Below, in pieces: positions 48,922-63,300 of a stretch of DNA of 64,000 nt. This DNA is from Aphelocoma coerulescens (Eukaryota; Chordata; Aves; Passeriformes; Corvidae): assembly GCF_041296385.1 (NCBI RefSeq), contig NC_091015.1, positions 57,602,345 to 57,666,344 on the forward strand, read 5' to 3'. The notes under the pieces are model-generated. The model saw only the letters and a list, made by a program, of their open reading frames with translations. It ran no database searches and was not told where the DNA came from. The position numbers and the translations under genes were made by a program. The number at the start of each line of letters is the position of its first letter. Position 1 is the first letter of the stretch.

Positions 48922-51900
48922 GTGAGTGGCTCTGGCTGCTGAGGCACAGCTGTCCCACTCCCCAGCCCATGCCTGAGCCAGGGCACCACAGCACAGCTCT
49001 GAGTACTCATGCTGTTCATGCTCCCAGCTGCTTCCTATGATTGAGGGGAAGCACTCCCAGAGGAAGGCATTAATTACGCCTTAGGCACAAATAAGTACTC
49101 GTGACTTCCCTGTTACACTATCCTTCAGTTCCCAGGTAGGATGGCTCTCCTGCAAGTGCTTTCTGGATTTCACAAGGCTTTTTATTTTAAATCCACACAA
49201 CTGATTAATTTGGTGGATATTCTGCACACTTAGCAAATAAAATCTATGAGGCAAGGAGGCTCTTCCTCCCTATCTCCAACTCCATGGCCCATGATTGCCA
49301 TGTAGCTGCTCTTTTTGCTACACAGCAGAGTAGGAGAGGAAATGGCCTACATAAACAAAGCTACCCCAGCTGCATGAACTTCTTAGGAGAATGAAAATTA
49401 ACAAACAGAAAGCAAACTGCAAGTGTTCTTAGAGCTAATTACTAATAAAAAATAATAATTACAACTATAAAGCATATCCCATAAAAATGCTCTTCTTTAC
49501 AGAGCTAGGCAAAGTTTCCATGTAAAAATAAAATAATAATAGTAATAAAAAAACCCCTGGGCTGCTCAAATTTGTTTGATAAAATAAGTTATGATGCATT
49601 ACAATTTACACAAATAAAAGTTCAGAGGAGTACCAAGACTATAAAGCATGAGCGTAACATATTGTTCTGGCAAGTGATAAAACTGCTCACAGTGACAGCT
49701 GTGATTTATGGAAGCAATTCAAATACACTTTGAAAGTACATTAGCTTCGCCTCTGCCCACAAAGGGCACATATTAGCAGGGTAGGCCACGCCGGTGATAA
49801 ATTACATACCAGCAAGAAGTGAAGGCAATTGGCAACATCAGATGCCCGAAGGCCCTGAGTTACTGTGATAATGTGGTTTTCATGATAATACCTCACATGC
49901 AATGGCATCTGAGCACCAAAAGAAACACATCAAAGCTATATTTTCATTGGCTTTTTGGAAGATAATGTTACGATGGTGAGAGAGGTTGGGACTTCCCAGC
50001 TAAAGCTGACATACAAAGCATTTACAGATTGGCTCTGGAACAAAGTTTGGCACAGAAGGTCACAGTTGAGATGCTACCTCTTAAGTGGAAGCTGGAAAAT
50101 AACTGTCTCCTGCTTCTAGGTTGTAGGCACAGAAGCAAGCTGCAGGCTGTGGATCTACAGCACCCCTGCTGCACGGCTTCAGCACGGTGGGCAAAGTGAC
50201 CCAAGGGCTGCTGTGGTTTAGCTCTGCTAACACCCAGAATGGGATGGGGACTCAGCCACATTGCAGTCACCACCTGCAACACCCTTTCTACAAGGGAATC
50301 GGGTCGCTGGGCACACTTGTTCACTGATCACACAAGTTCAATCTCAGAGAAAAAGCCATGCTCTTCCCATGGCTCTGAGCAGCACTGAAAAAGGAGCACA
50401 GAAAATGCATGATGACAAAGTCTTAACCCACAGCAGGATTTTACTAATGTAAACCATTGAAAAATTATTTTAAGACACTTTGAGCTAAAATCTACCCTCT
50501 GACGTACTAGCATAGATAAAGACTGACTTCAGAGTCAACTCATTCTTCAGGGGGTGTCATTTGAAGAGAACATATCCCTGGACACTGCTATGGAGAGCCA
50601 TGTGCAAGGCTTTTCTCATATTACTAGGGAAAGTTTAATAGATTGTATCTGCCTCCAATTATTACAGTCCTCCCATTGTGACACACTAGTTAGCACATCT
50701 TCGTGTCCTAAATTAATGACTGGGCCAAAGCAGTTACATCTTGCCGTGGATCAGAAGAGGTTTGTCAGCAGTTATACTGTAATGAGCTCATCAGCAAAAA
50801 ATAAAGCACATTTAACAAAGACTTTCTGTGTAGTGGGAATTTTTAACTTATTTAATCCAAAACACTCCCTTGGGAAGTGATAATGAATATCTATCCTATT
50901 TCTGTGATACCCGTTACTGTATAACCTGAGGACCTCAGGCATATGGCATACTGACAGAATGAGTCCATGTAACTTTTTAGAAGAAGTTGGCCACTTCTGG
51001 AGTTTATGCCAGTAAATGCCTGCAAATTGTGTTTCTGTATTTACATGCTCTGGATGAAAAATGGCCCAGTGACACTGTAACTGAAATGGTGTAAAACACC
51101 TATACACAGATTGATACTTTAAAAATAAGTGAGATAAATGATTTCCCTACAGATGGGGGCTTGGAGAAAATGCAAAAGTGATAAAACTAATTTTCCTAAT
51201 TTCCCTGAAGCATATAGGAAAGAAGAGCTCAGTACCTATTAGAACCTGCCCCCTTTGTAGTTCTTATCTAATAGTTAGAAGACAGTACATTTTTTCTTGA
51301 ATTGAAATTTTGGGTAGTACAGATACTACAGCACATTTCAGGCTATGACTTCCATTTATTCATAGCTCTGCAGCACCATGCTTCTGTAGAAACATTTTCA
51401 GGAATTGAACTGATTGTGTGTTAAGTCTTAGTCTTAATAGCTTTTTTCACTGCTAGCTAATGGAAATATGGATTCAACATTATTTTAAACTTAATGCAGT
51501 GTAGAAGAATTAGTTTCATATACTGTAATTATGATTTTTTTCTACAGCACTTCATAGAAATACAGGGCATAAATAGATTACTTCAAGCAAGGGAGAAGAT
51601 CGAGAGCATTTTTGTTTCATCAGTAACAACAACTTGGAAATCAAAAATGTAACAAGGAATTCACTCCTCCCCTTTCTTTTTTTTTTGTTTATTCCTTTCA
51701 GATTAATGTTTTTCACTTTAAATAAAGGAATGTTGGCAGCATTCCTCAAATTCTGTCTTACCAAAAGACTAGAAATATTCTGCTAAACTTTTACCTCTGA
51801 GCAGGGGAGGGATCCTCCCCCTCTACTGCAAATTGGGTGGGAGGTAGCAGTCATTTCCATAGTCCCTTGTCTTTATTTCAAAGACAGAAGAAACAGGAAT

Positions 51901-54900
51901 ACCCTTCCCTGTCCCATCACCTGCTTGTGACTTGTCCTGAAGCAATGAAATAACCCTCACAGCATTCCAGTAGCCACAGTAGAAGTGCCCAGAAAATGTT
52001 TATTTATAATGCTCCCACATACTCTAACCCAGAAAACACTCACTTTATCCCCTGTTCCCCGGAAGATTTCACTCTTAAATAGGTTCCAAATCTACCTTCT
52101 TCCCAAAAACCCATTTCTATGTTGCAGTCTTTGAAATGTCTTTCAGGACAATTCCCTGGGAGGATAACTTCTCTGTATGGGCACAGATGTTATTTTGTCT
52201 AAAGAGCCAAATCTACTGGAAACCTACTGCTCCATCTCCAACTCCTCTTACAGCTTCCCCAGCCTCTCTGGCCACAGCAGCCAGCCTAGCTGCTGCAGCT
52301 GCACTTCATTTTACTTCCAAAGGGAGAACAGGAATGGTGTCTTGGGCCTCTGAGATCTCATTACAGAACAAAACCCAGCATCTTTTAACAGTGTGATGGA
52401 CTTATGATTTCATTATTCTCTTTGCAAGGAAAGATTCCACAGAAATCACCATCAGAAGGAAAGGAGAGAATGTGGTCTCTGAAACTTGCTGAGGTATACT
52501 GTCCCCCTTACCTGCTTCTTTTTTACTAGGTATTCAATAATATCTAGCCATGGTTTTACTCATGGGCTCAGCAACACCAACTAGTTAATACAAAAACTAG
52601 AAATGCTCTATACACGTCATGTTCCGTAGGTCTCCAAGGAAAATAGTAGCAGGATTCCCAGTCCTAAGACAGTGGTTCTGGAAAGCTGTCATAAAAGGTA
52701 AATACAGTATAAAAGCTGAGAGCACTTTGCCACATGCTTTTACAGCCTAGTAACTATAAAGCATCTCTTTGCAGTGCTGTCCTTCAAATGGAAAAGAAAA
52801 TTCCCCCTATATTATGTTCAATTTTTCAGTTTCTGTTATGTCAATATTACAATCTTTTGTAACAAGACGACAAAAGCTTCTTCATCTTCTTGGAATCAAT
52901 ATTACTTCTCAGGCAAGGGCATCTGGTGTCTCTTTGCTAAGGCTCTATTTTAACATACTGCCAAAATATAAATACAATTCTAACTCAATAGATAATAATC
53001 TGCTTTTCAAGACCAAAGGTTGAAATAGCCAGGATGAAAAACCTACATACATTTTGGTATGCAGCACCATTCTTTCCCAAGCCCTGCAAGCAAATAAGAA
53101 TTCTGATGATGCAGGATGGTCTTTGTAGATGCACCTGTCCAAATGTCAGTTCACACCAGCAGAAGGTTAAGGTCCAAAGTAAAGAGAAATCTCATACTCC
53201 CCAAGATTCCCTTCATGCCAGCCCTGCTCTTCTGCAGTGTGATCACAGCAGTTTCACTCCTGAAGGACGCTTCAGCAGGGAACTGCATTATTCCTAAAGC
53301 TAGGGATGCATGAACTGTAAGAAAAAGCTTGATAAATAAATCTGCAGCAAACCACACACATTGACAACTGTACAGAGACAAGTGGATCCCTGAAATGAAA
53401 ATCAAGCACTGAAAACTGAGAGAAATTTGTCATTGCTTGGCTACAGCTGCATTCTCTTTAGGGGTCATATTTCCAGCTTTCAAAAATGGGAATACAGGTC
53501 GATGCACTTTTGTCTGTACAGCCTCAGTGAGCACCAGGGAGCAAAGTTAAATATTCAGAAATGAGAAAAAAGGCAATGCAAAGTGGTCCCTACAACCTTA
53601 ATTCCAGTGACTTAGGCACATATGAATGAGATGTAGTATTTAATTAAGTAATAATCATATATACTACAAGATAATTTGCCCTACAAATTACTGAAGAATT
53701 GGAATGAATCTGAAAAATGCCTCAGCAGATTTTCTAATCTTTACATTTCTTACATTGCAAACCACAGGAGAACTTCAAAATGGTTTTCAGCATGACAACT
53801 TATAAAGACTTTACCTCAGCCCTTACACAGGTCTAGACATTCAAGAGCACAGATGGATTGGTAAACATTGCTTGGCAATTTTCTCCAGATGGATCCTTTG
53901 TGAGCTGTTGGAAAAATCCTGTGACAAGCAGGCTGAGCAGGCAAAGTGAATTTCAAAAGATCAAGCCTCGATGAAATCTGCATCTGCTTTTCCTGGGACT
54001 CTTCAAAAGGGCAGTCATCTTGTCAAATGTTAACCTCCTGCCCTGGGGAGAACTAGTGCTTGAAGCCACAAGTTTTCTTTTCTCCTAGTTTAATCACATG
54101 GGGGAGAATAGACATACCTAAGCACATTCTCCTCATACTCAGAAGGCACACATGTAGGGCTTTTGTGAATCATAAAAAGAGGTTCATCTTTGGAAAGAAA
54201 CAGATGGAAACAAGGCATGCTGAAAAAAAATTGGAAAAAAAACCCCTCCACACAGACTTTTCTTGGGGTTACTCCAAAGTATTCATATTAAAGGTGTTAA
54301 AAAATCAGCTGCCAGCCAGTTAGGATTCAAACAGAATTCACTGTTCCTAAGGAAGCAAATCACTCAATTCTGCCTAGGAAGACCCCAACATTCATGCAAC
54401 AAAAGGACAGCTCTTGGGCCCAACACAATCCTTCTCAAGGACACCAGCAGTCCACAAGCTGTGTTTCTAGTAGGACAGATAGAGTGAGTTGTAGAAACTA
54501 CAGGTGTTTAGATAACCTAGGTTTTAAAAGGACAGATTTGGCATTTTAGTTCTGTCCTTCTTTAGACACTAGAAAACAATAGAAAATGCTTGGATAGCCA
54601 ATTTCCGAGCAAAGGTGAAAATTCAGCTGATATACCGAATCCTGAAACAGTGCTTTTACTATCTTCATTGTGCATCAAGATTAAGGGAGCTTCTTAAGCA
54701 ATTCATGGGCACCTTTGCAAAATTAATCTGAAGTTATCCCTTGTTTCAAAACCACTGAAATGATATGACACATGACCTTTACCTAAGGAATTGAACAACA
54801 ATTTTGAACATTATGGCTTCTCCTCATTTACAGCACAACCCAATTATGAAACTACACGCATGACCTCACCTAACTGTTGGACTTCTGGGATTCATTCCAG

Positions 54901-57900
54901 CAAGCTAGTTCTTCAGAGTTTTGAAAAGAAGTCAACTCTTGCAGATTAAGCAGGTGGTTTCCTGAGGGCTGATTCCTGTCATGGACACTCAAACTTTCCC
55001 CCCTTTTCTACATCCAGAAAGCCCACCTTCCTTGCAGATATCTTTCTCTATCACTAAGCTCTATGGACCTTGCCCTAAACAAAGGATGGCTGGAAATTCT
55101 TTGACTTTTAGGTATTAAAAAGTAAATCTAATTCCCAAACTGCTGAAAAAGAAGACGAATGACATACTCTTGCATCTACTAAACAAAATTGGGAATCAAC
55201 CACCCGCATGGCAAATCCACCAATATCCACCCCTGCTCCATTGCTAGCACAGTGTGCTCAGTAAAGTCCTACCTCTCAGCATCACCGATCTCTCACAACA
55301 CAAAACAGACATAAATTAAGTGAAATCACATTTCTAGTTAACAAAACTTACTGAGATTTCCAGATTACTACAGTGTAGTATAAAAACTGGGCTACCACTT
55401 GTTTCATCTCCAGATCAATCTCCAGACCTAAAGCTTTTGAAAGCACTGTGACAAACCTGCTCTAAACCAGATTATCAACATAAGTTGTGCTTAGTGAGCT
55501 CAGTGTGATTAGAGCTCACTAAGTAATGACTGATGTACTTGCACACCACAACCATAATGAAAAGAAGCTGAAAGAAAGGGTGTGAGGCCACTTGAGGGGA
55601 TATCAGACAAAGATTTTGGATTACCAGCCCATTTTTTGTGCCTTTGGTCACCTTCTTGGCATGCAGCAGCCACCAGAAGTACATTAAAAGTTTAAGAAAC
55701 CAACGAGAAATAAGAAATTCAGGATTTGTTTTCAAAGCCAATGTTACAATCACTCAGCAAAGCACCCTGCTGGTATTGCTTAAGAAATACAACTGCTTTG
55801 CTAACTGGAGACTCAGGCTGCTCCCCCTCATTCTTAAGTTTCTATTTGATGGATGTTCTGAGTCTGTTTACCTACAGGAAGAAACTCGGGAAAAGAGTTC
55901 TTGTTGATTAATTATGGCCTACTTGGAATCAACATTTTACTAGTCATCTAGAAACAACTCTCTAAGGCAAATTGTTTTTCCATGCACCCACACCCCTTTC
56001 TCCAATAAATCATCTCTTTCTAGATACACAATGGGCCACATTATAGCAAAAATGGCAGTCTAATGCATTCCAAACACCACTGTAAACTTATGCAATGTAG
56101 TAATCAGGACCAAGTAGAATTGAGCAGATAGAAATTGAACTAACTGTGCCCTCCTCCAGGTTTCAAATTGGTCAGCTAACTGATTTTTTTAAAGACTAAA
56201 AAGACCACATGTAGCCTGAGTAAAAATCTTAATAAAAAATTATTAACTCTGCACTTCCACATTCTTCCTTATAATGGAACAAATAAATACATCCAAGGGG
56301 GGGAAAAGGGGGGAAAATGGTACAAACTTTAGTTCCATATCTTCTTTAGTTCCATAACTTTTGACATACCACGTCAGCCTTTGTAGCCATTTGGTTAGTC
56401 TCAAATTTGCATAGAGGAAATGAAGAGTGTATGGGCAATTGCACATTACATTTATTGACAATTTATCTTCAGTTTAGTTTGTAAATGCTCCACAGCACAC
56501 TATCAACACCTAGACAGGATGGATAAAAACAGATGAGTGTTTACCACTGTGAAGTTTCCACCTTGGAAGTATAAATATGGCTCACTACAGACATACGTTG
56601 TCTCCTTGAAATTAGTGTGCAGACTCAACAATGTCCTGCAAACCCACTGCCATCGCTAGCTGTGTTTCCTAGGAACACATTTCTTGTTCCTTACATTGCA
56701 AGGACGGATTCTGGGAAAACAAGATGAGCAATACAAAGAAAAGCAGAATAATATTTGCTTTATTATGTTTAGGAATGTTTTCCTCCTGAAGAGAAACTGA
56801 CATAAACTTACGGCTTCCCACTTTTACGGAGTTAGCCTGGGGCTTGAACAACTCCTGCCTATTGCTCTCGTGGAGCAGTATGCTGAGGCATGGTTCTGCA
56901 GTAAAAAAATACAGCTCTTTTCACTCCTGCATTTATTTTTTTTACTCACATCCTTTACCTCTCCTTATCAGAGTACCCTGTGCACTGCTCCATGATACGA
57001 ACTGATGACCCGCATCATACATGCTTCATTGATCCTTTCACTGACCAGTTTCCACTGAGTTGGCTGAAAAGTCCCAAGGTGAAGCGAGGTTAACAACACT
57101 GCTTTGGGATCTGCAAGGCATGCATGGGAGCTGTAAGGAATGGCAGTGTGGCACTGAGGGGGAAGGCTGAAGTCCTGTGAAGCTGTGTGGGCAGGGGAGA
57201 GAAGCTCAGGATGAAGCAACATTCAGTTGTATCCTTACTCTCCTTGCAGCACACCACAGTGGAACAGAAACTTTATATGATGGATACACTGAAAATTTTG
57301 TGGAAGGCAGTACTGAGGATATGGTGCCCTTAGTGAAGAGCAGGAAATTATTTGACAGATGTTAATGCACCCATGCACCTTGGACATCACCTTGTTCCTC
57401 TGCAAAACAAGTCTTCTCAATAGAGGCTCTGTGAGTTGTAGCTGAGAGAGCACAAGGGCATTTGCCTATGTCAACATTGCAATATAAATAATCTAGTGAT
57501 AGTTTGGATATAAAATCCGCTTTGTAAAACCCAGCTCCACTCTTTTATGCACAGATCACAATCAAATTCATACTTTTCTGGAACAAAGAACATCAGGAAA
57601 CCTAATTCAAATTTCTAATTCCTGCATTAGATGATAATTCTATTTCACCAAATTACTTTTGCCTTGCGATGGAGCTGCATTTATAATTATTTATTGCCCA
57701 GCTCAAGGTTAAGTGAAGGAACAGCTTCACTGAGATCTTGTGTAAGCCCTTATTTTTCCCGATGAGCTACGGAAGATTAATTGCTTTCTATTTCTCCAAT
57801 AGAGAGAGAATTAAAATTGCCATTTGATACAAACTATTAATCCAACAATCATTTTGAAGTAGCACACTGCTTCTTACAGTTTAATACATTTCCCCTCTTT

Positions 57901-60116
57901 TTCTTATTCTATAAAGTAGTACTTGGGAGACTTAAAAATTCAGTTTGTGGGGGTTCCTTTGTAGGACCTGTAAAAATCCAGTCTTTTGCACTCCTGCAGA
58001 CTCGGTACCTTATGAAAGGTAGCTTTCAACAAAGAGAAAGCTGGAAATGCAGCACTGTTGAGCAGATGCTATTGAAGATGTTCTGTTTTACCAGCATGCT
58101 ACTTGGAAGCCCTGAGGACAGTGCTGAAGCACATAACAAATTGTTTTGATAACACAGACTGACAAAAAGAGCAAGGATACAAATATATATATAGCCTAAA
58201 TATTTGCTTGCTCAGAAATAGCTGCTTTTTCTTTTTTTTTTCATTTTTTTTCCTTATGCAATGCCACAGGGCTAAGGTCCTTCAGAAAGAGATTATTTGC
58301 TACAAGAAAAAGACTACTGTTATTCACAGGCGAAGTCCACTACTCACTTCTCATGATGGCTGTGGGTTTTCATTGTATAAGCAAATCTAAGGAACACTGA
58401 GAGTGAAGACAACGAGAAATTAAAACAGTTGCAAATCCACAAATTATTCCAAACAGTAACATTTAGGAAAACACACTTCGAGATCCTACACGTACAATCC
58501 CAAAAATGTGCTTCCTGTTTTCAGCACTCAGTGGGAGCTTTGGATGCCCAGCTTTTTACAGTTGTGAATGAATGAACAGCTGCCACAGTAAAAGCTTTTT
58601 CTTTCTTTTTTCTTATTTATCTAAGCTGAGGAACTTTTCTGGAGGTGAACAATAGCCCTGAACTGGATGGCCACCATGGTACCTGCCTTAACATTCTTTT
58701 AGCCCTGCAAGATCTCTCCTCGGTCCCAAGAGTAAAAAAGAAAATTTCTTCATATATATATAGTTCTTAGCAAAGAGGTGCCTTAAGTCTAGCTGTAGCT
58801 CCTTCATATGACTATAACACAAAAATCATTACTGCACAGGTTGGCTTCTTTTCCTTTTCTTGTCCTTATGCATTTACATGACAGTAGTCAAAAGACTGTA
58901 ATCAAAAGACCACATTTGTAACCAAGACACTAGGATACTGGGAACTGCATTGAAAATAAAGGTTAAATTAAATATGTAAAAATTCAGAATGAAAATCTGT
59001 GTTAAAGTACTTCTAATCTCAGCTCTTTCCAGACATACCAGAGTAAAAGCTTATCTAATTTCCCATTACTTGTTGCACTAGGGATTCAAACTTCTAAAAA
59101 AGGCACTGTGTAACAAGGAACTGCAGTTCAACATATTAAGTAGTGTTGCTTGTTTGTCTCTTCATCCTGAAAATAACATTCCTGATGGGGACATAGCCAT
59201 GTCTTGCCACCAACACATAAACAGAAGCAGAAACAGCAGCTCTATTTGTCAGTTCTGGAGTGAATTAACATAAAATGACTCGCATTTACAGCTAAGCTTT
59301 TGGATTGGCAACCAAGGCCAAGTAAAGAAATACCTCTTACCTTTCTCAATCTACATCCTATCAGGCATGAAAGAACCCTCACCAGAGTCTGCAGCAAGAA
59401 AACCTGTGTTTATCCTTATCATTCATAATGACAAATGCCAGAGATACCCACTGGAAGTGAAACCTCAGCAGGGACTATGCATCACTAGTAATAACACAAA
59501 TAATCAAGCTGTTGTTAGAACCAGACACTCAGACAGCAAATTCAATCTTTTTTATTTTCTGTTCAATACCAATGACAGCTACCAGCCATCACGCATTACA
59601 ATTAGCTCATACTGCAGGAATGCTTTCTGCTCTGGTGCATAATGAGTGAGCCACAACAGAGAGCAGGACCTGGGAAGAGGTGAAAAACTATTTGGAGAGG
59701 TATCACATATCCTTGCCTGTTGCTAAGGAAACCAGCTGCTTTCTTTGGGAAGACTCAAGGGCTGCCTCCTTCACACACCCATACTATCAGCATTATTTCA
59801 ACTTGCAAACAAACCGAGGAGAACTTTAAACAATTGCTCACTTGCTATATGAATTCATACATTCTATATAACTACCATCAGTGAGTCAAAATAAAAATAT
59901 CCTTGCAATTGAGGAGGGATGCTGTTCATGTGGGTAGTTTAGGCAAACAATAAGAGCCTGTGACAAAGGCTGAACAAAATTCAGGTAAAGGCGCTGGGAC
60001 TTTTTAACATACCAGGACTGGTCAGCAGAACAGCTTCAGTTACTGCCACATTATTCTTGAGTTCCTCTGCCCTAACACTGAACACATGCTGTGGGCCCTT
60101 CCTCTGGCATACTCAC
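48922..60116. other. ARPP21 intron segment with candidate conserved blocks
   Basis: No gene is recognised. Two stretches (about 49380-49930 and 57640-57860) are rich in TAAT/ATTA words and low in repeats, and may be conserved non-coding elements. A G-rich run (two 6-7 G tracts) lies at about 56297-56312. A 17-bp imperfect duplication (TCTTTAGTTCCATA twice) lies near 56327-56360. Confidence 0.45.
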
Positions 60117-60346
60117 AATTCTTCTACTGCATCCCAGTCTAAGTAAGTGTCCTGTTCTATCGAGTTTTACAACTGCCAAGTGTGCTTCGATTCTTAAATC
60201 CTCAATCAATAGCAACTGTGAGGCAAAAACTCTCCCCACTCCTCCTTCCCGCAGTGCAGATCTCTGGTGCACGTTCAGAATATTTTTTCCATTATTAGCT
60301 GAGACCCAAAAGCCCTCCACTTCTGCATCCTGTTCCATGCTTTCAT
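60117..60346 (-). other. Candidate internal exon or chance ORF, ARPP21 sense strand
   Basis: On the minus strand, TAACTGTTCTGTAG is followed at 60346 by a 230-bp stretch with one open frame (part of a 97-codon frame, 60365-60072), ending at ATT|GTGAGTATG. The donor bases after the junction are consensus, but the bases before it are poor. The peptide is charged and mixed (for example VFASQLLLIEDLRIEAHLAV) and matches no family known to me, nor ARPP21. The plus strand is also open here, which weakens the case. Confidence 0.18.
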
Positions 60347-63300
60347 CTACAGAACAGTTACACAAAACTGAGCCCCAAAGCCTACAGACCTACTGTGAGC
60401 AGCATGCCTGAAGCAGAGCTGGAGATGGCCTCTGCCCTTCCAGAGGGGCCTTCTAGCATTTCTGTCAGTGGTGGAGCTCCACTAGTTCTACCAATGGCAT
60501 GATGGTATCAGAAAAGGGAAAAGAAAAAAAGATGAAATCTGCCTTTGCTCTCAAGGACTACAATATAAACCTCTCAATTATTCAGTGCTGGAAAATTCCA
60601 CCGCAAGAAGTGGGAGCACTGCACATTGATCCAACACAGAATTAGCAACAGAGATGATGTATGGCTCTTTTTGGCAAAGAAAAGGCAGAAATACAAAGAT
60701 TCTTTGTAGACATTGTTGAATACCTTATAGTGTTACCTACATTTTCGTGTGGCCTCCGCAGTTTTTACAGAGGCTATTTTGAAGTTCTATCTGCTGTACA
60801 ACACTGTTAGAAATCTTTTCTCTCTCTGTTGTTCCTGTACATTAACTGACTTGAGACTAACACATTCTCTAAAACAAAATTAAAATTATAGAAGTTGTAT
60901 TTTACAGTGAAATGCTAGAAACGCTGTCAGAAATGGCTTAAATTTTAAAATTAGTATTAGAGAAGTTGAACACAATTTGTGAAGCCTTGACAGAAAACCA
61001 GAAATAAGCACCTGTCTTAAGACTTTTCTAGCTGCTGAACCTACCAGTGTTCTCTTCCCTCAATATTTGCTCTCTCCTGGTGTGAATGCTGAATAATTAA
61101 ACAAGTCATTTGAGGAAGAAAAAAGCTTTTTGACAAAGTGATTCCACCTTTTAATTTTCAGAATCAGATATGCTGTAGGAAGTGTGATAGTATTAATGCT
61201 GCTATTAATTTAAATTACAGATATTCTGCAAAGCTGAATGCTGGTTCAGTACTGGTGCAGCATTATTGTATAATGTCACAAAGACAAACAGATTTAGTGT
61301 TTTTAAGACTAGAAATTGAAAAACTTTTAAGCCCTAGTCCTGACTCTTTCAGGAAGCTTCTCAAAAAATCTTGAATGAAATATTCAGTCACAGAATCCTC
61401 CTCCAGCACTAGGAGGAATGAAATCCAGAGCACAAAACCTCAGCTAGCATGGGCTGAGACATCCTGTTTAAATGGAAGCGTGCTTGTAGGTAAAGCTCTA
61501 AGTTTCTGGGCAATTTAAACATAAAATACTTGAACAGAAGGTATTAATATTGGTGTGGATCACTTCAAGTTCACGAGTTTGAACTTAGTCCAACCTAAAC
61601 TGCTGCAAACTCCTTCTTGATCTGGTCATACTATTCCACAAAATTCTTTTAAATTTCAAGGCCTTCCATCAATATTAATGAGCATAGCACTACACTTCAG
61701 TATCTGTACAGTAGGGCTCTGTCCCTCCCATTCATGTCAAGCCTCTGTAAAAATGAGACCACCCCCCTTGCAGTGCTTTTCAGGAGCAGTAGTATCTGCT
61801 GAAAAAATAGCATTGAACACCGATGGACACCTTCCATACAAATCTGTTTCAATAGCACAGCAAGCAATTACTGTTAGAGAAATAGTTTCTTCAGATAATT
61901 ACATACTTAAAAATTGAAGTTGTTTATGTTTATATAAGCAGAGAAATTATAGACAGAATTATGCAAACAAATCCATCATGGACCATAAGCTCCTGTCAGG
62001 TTGCTAATGAAGGTAGAAAGCAGCAATCTTTCTTCATAAGGTTCTCTAATGACCATGATAACAAACCAATTTTTTTTTAGTGCTGCACATTTCCCTTCCC
62101 CCATTTTTTTCCCACTAAGTATCAGTTTATAGTGAAAAATGCTTTCAGATGACAAAGAGGATGAAAGAGACTTGAAGTTAACACTCTTCAATTATGCTGA
62201 CACTGAAATGATTAAATTAAGCAAAAATTCAGTATTTCATTGTCTATTTGTCTCTGATTCCTACCTAAACAAATTTATGGACTCTGTTGAAGTACATTTT
62301 GTCTTCACTTTAAATTTGCTTGAGAGATGCATTAAAGAGACAATTACCTCTTCTACCTTACTGGAATCTGTAAATGCTTATAATACTGTACTCCATCAGG
62401 AACCTTTCCTTCAAGACAAACCTTGCTGTTTACAGAAGATCCATGAATACTGATTAAGAAAGGATTGTACATCCAGACAGTGCTCAGATATATACTTTCC
62501 TCACATAAGGACTTTCTTTGCCTACTGCACACAAACAAATATATTGCTTTTAGGAAAAAAAATAGAGAGATTTCCTATGCTCTCTGAGTCTTCTCATGAT
62601 ATCTGAGCCCTGAAAGGTTATAATGGCAATATTTGTTGATTCTTGAAAGTAGGAGAAATCCTAAAATCATTACATTAATTGCCAGAATTACAGAAAAACA
62701 AATTATGTCAAATAGCATCTTAAATTTGTCTGGATATATTATAGTGTAAACTTTTGGCAGGAAAACTTACTATCAGAGTGCTATGTCTCTTAGCTTTAAT
62801 CTCCTCAAAAGATTATTTCATTGCTGATGCAAAACACACTTCACAGACTTTTACCTTACAACTGTGTGATAAATCAAGCTAACAGCCTCTTAGAACTAGG
62901 CCCAAGCAAGAAGATAAATATTATTTTATCCATAAAATTTCTGTTGTACTCTGAAATTATCTGGAACATGAGGAAAACATACAACAATGAACCAGAGAAG
63001 GAAAAAAATAATGCAATTTGTTGCAGCTTGTTCATTTGTGAACAGCAATAAGAACAGTTGCATACCCAAAGATAATACTCATATATTTATCCAGCTCATA
63101 TTTATGAAGCACTTCAGAGATGAAAAATCCTCAAAGTGCTTAGCATTTGCTAAAATGGAAGAAAATAGAGACACAGATATAAAATAACATATTGCTGATT
63201 TCTTCTATCATGAGAAAATAGAAATAATTACTGATTTATCATCAATATGTTTCTATTTTTCTACTCAGACAGCAACTAGGATCAGTCTATCAAAATAGAG

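Noticed and set aside
59337..59353. 17-bp minus-strand microexon candidate before GTAAGAGG
   Set aside because: Too short to judge; one frame contains a stop and there is no match to ARPP21.
62139..62453. 104-codon open frame with protein-like composition
   Set aside because: A stop codon lies directly in front of its ATG, there are no good splice sites, and several frames of this length are expected by chance here.
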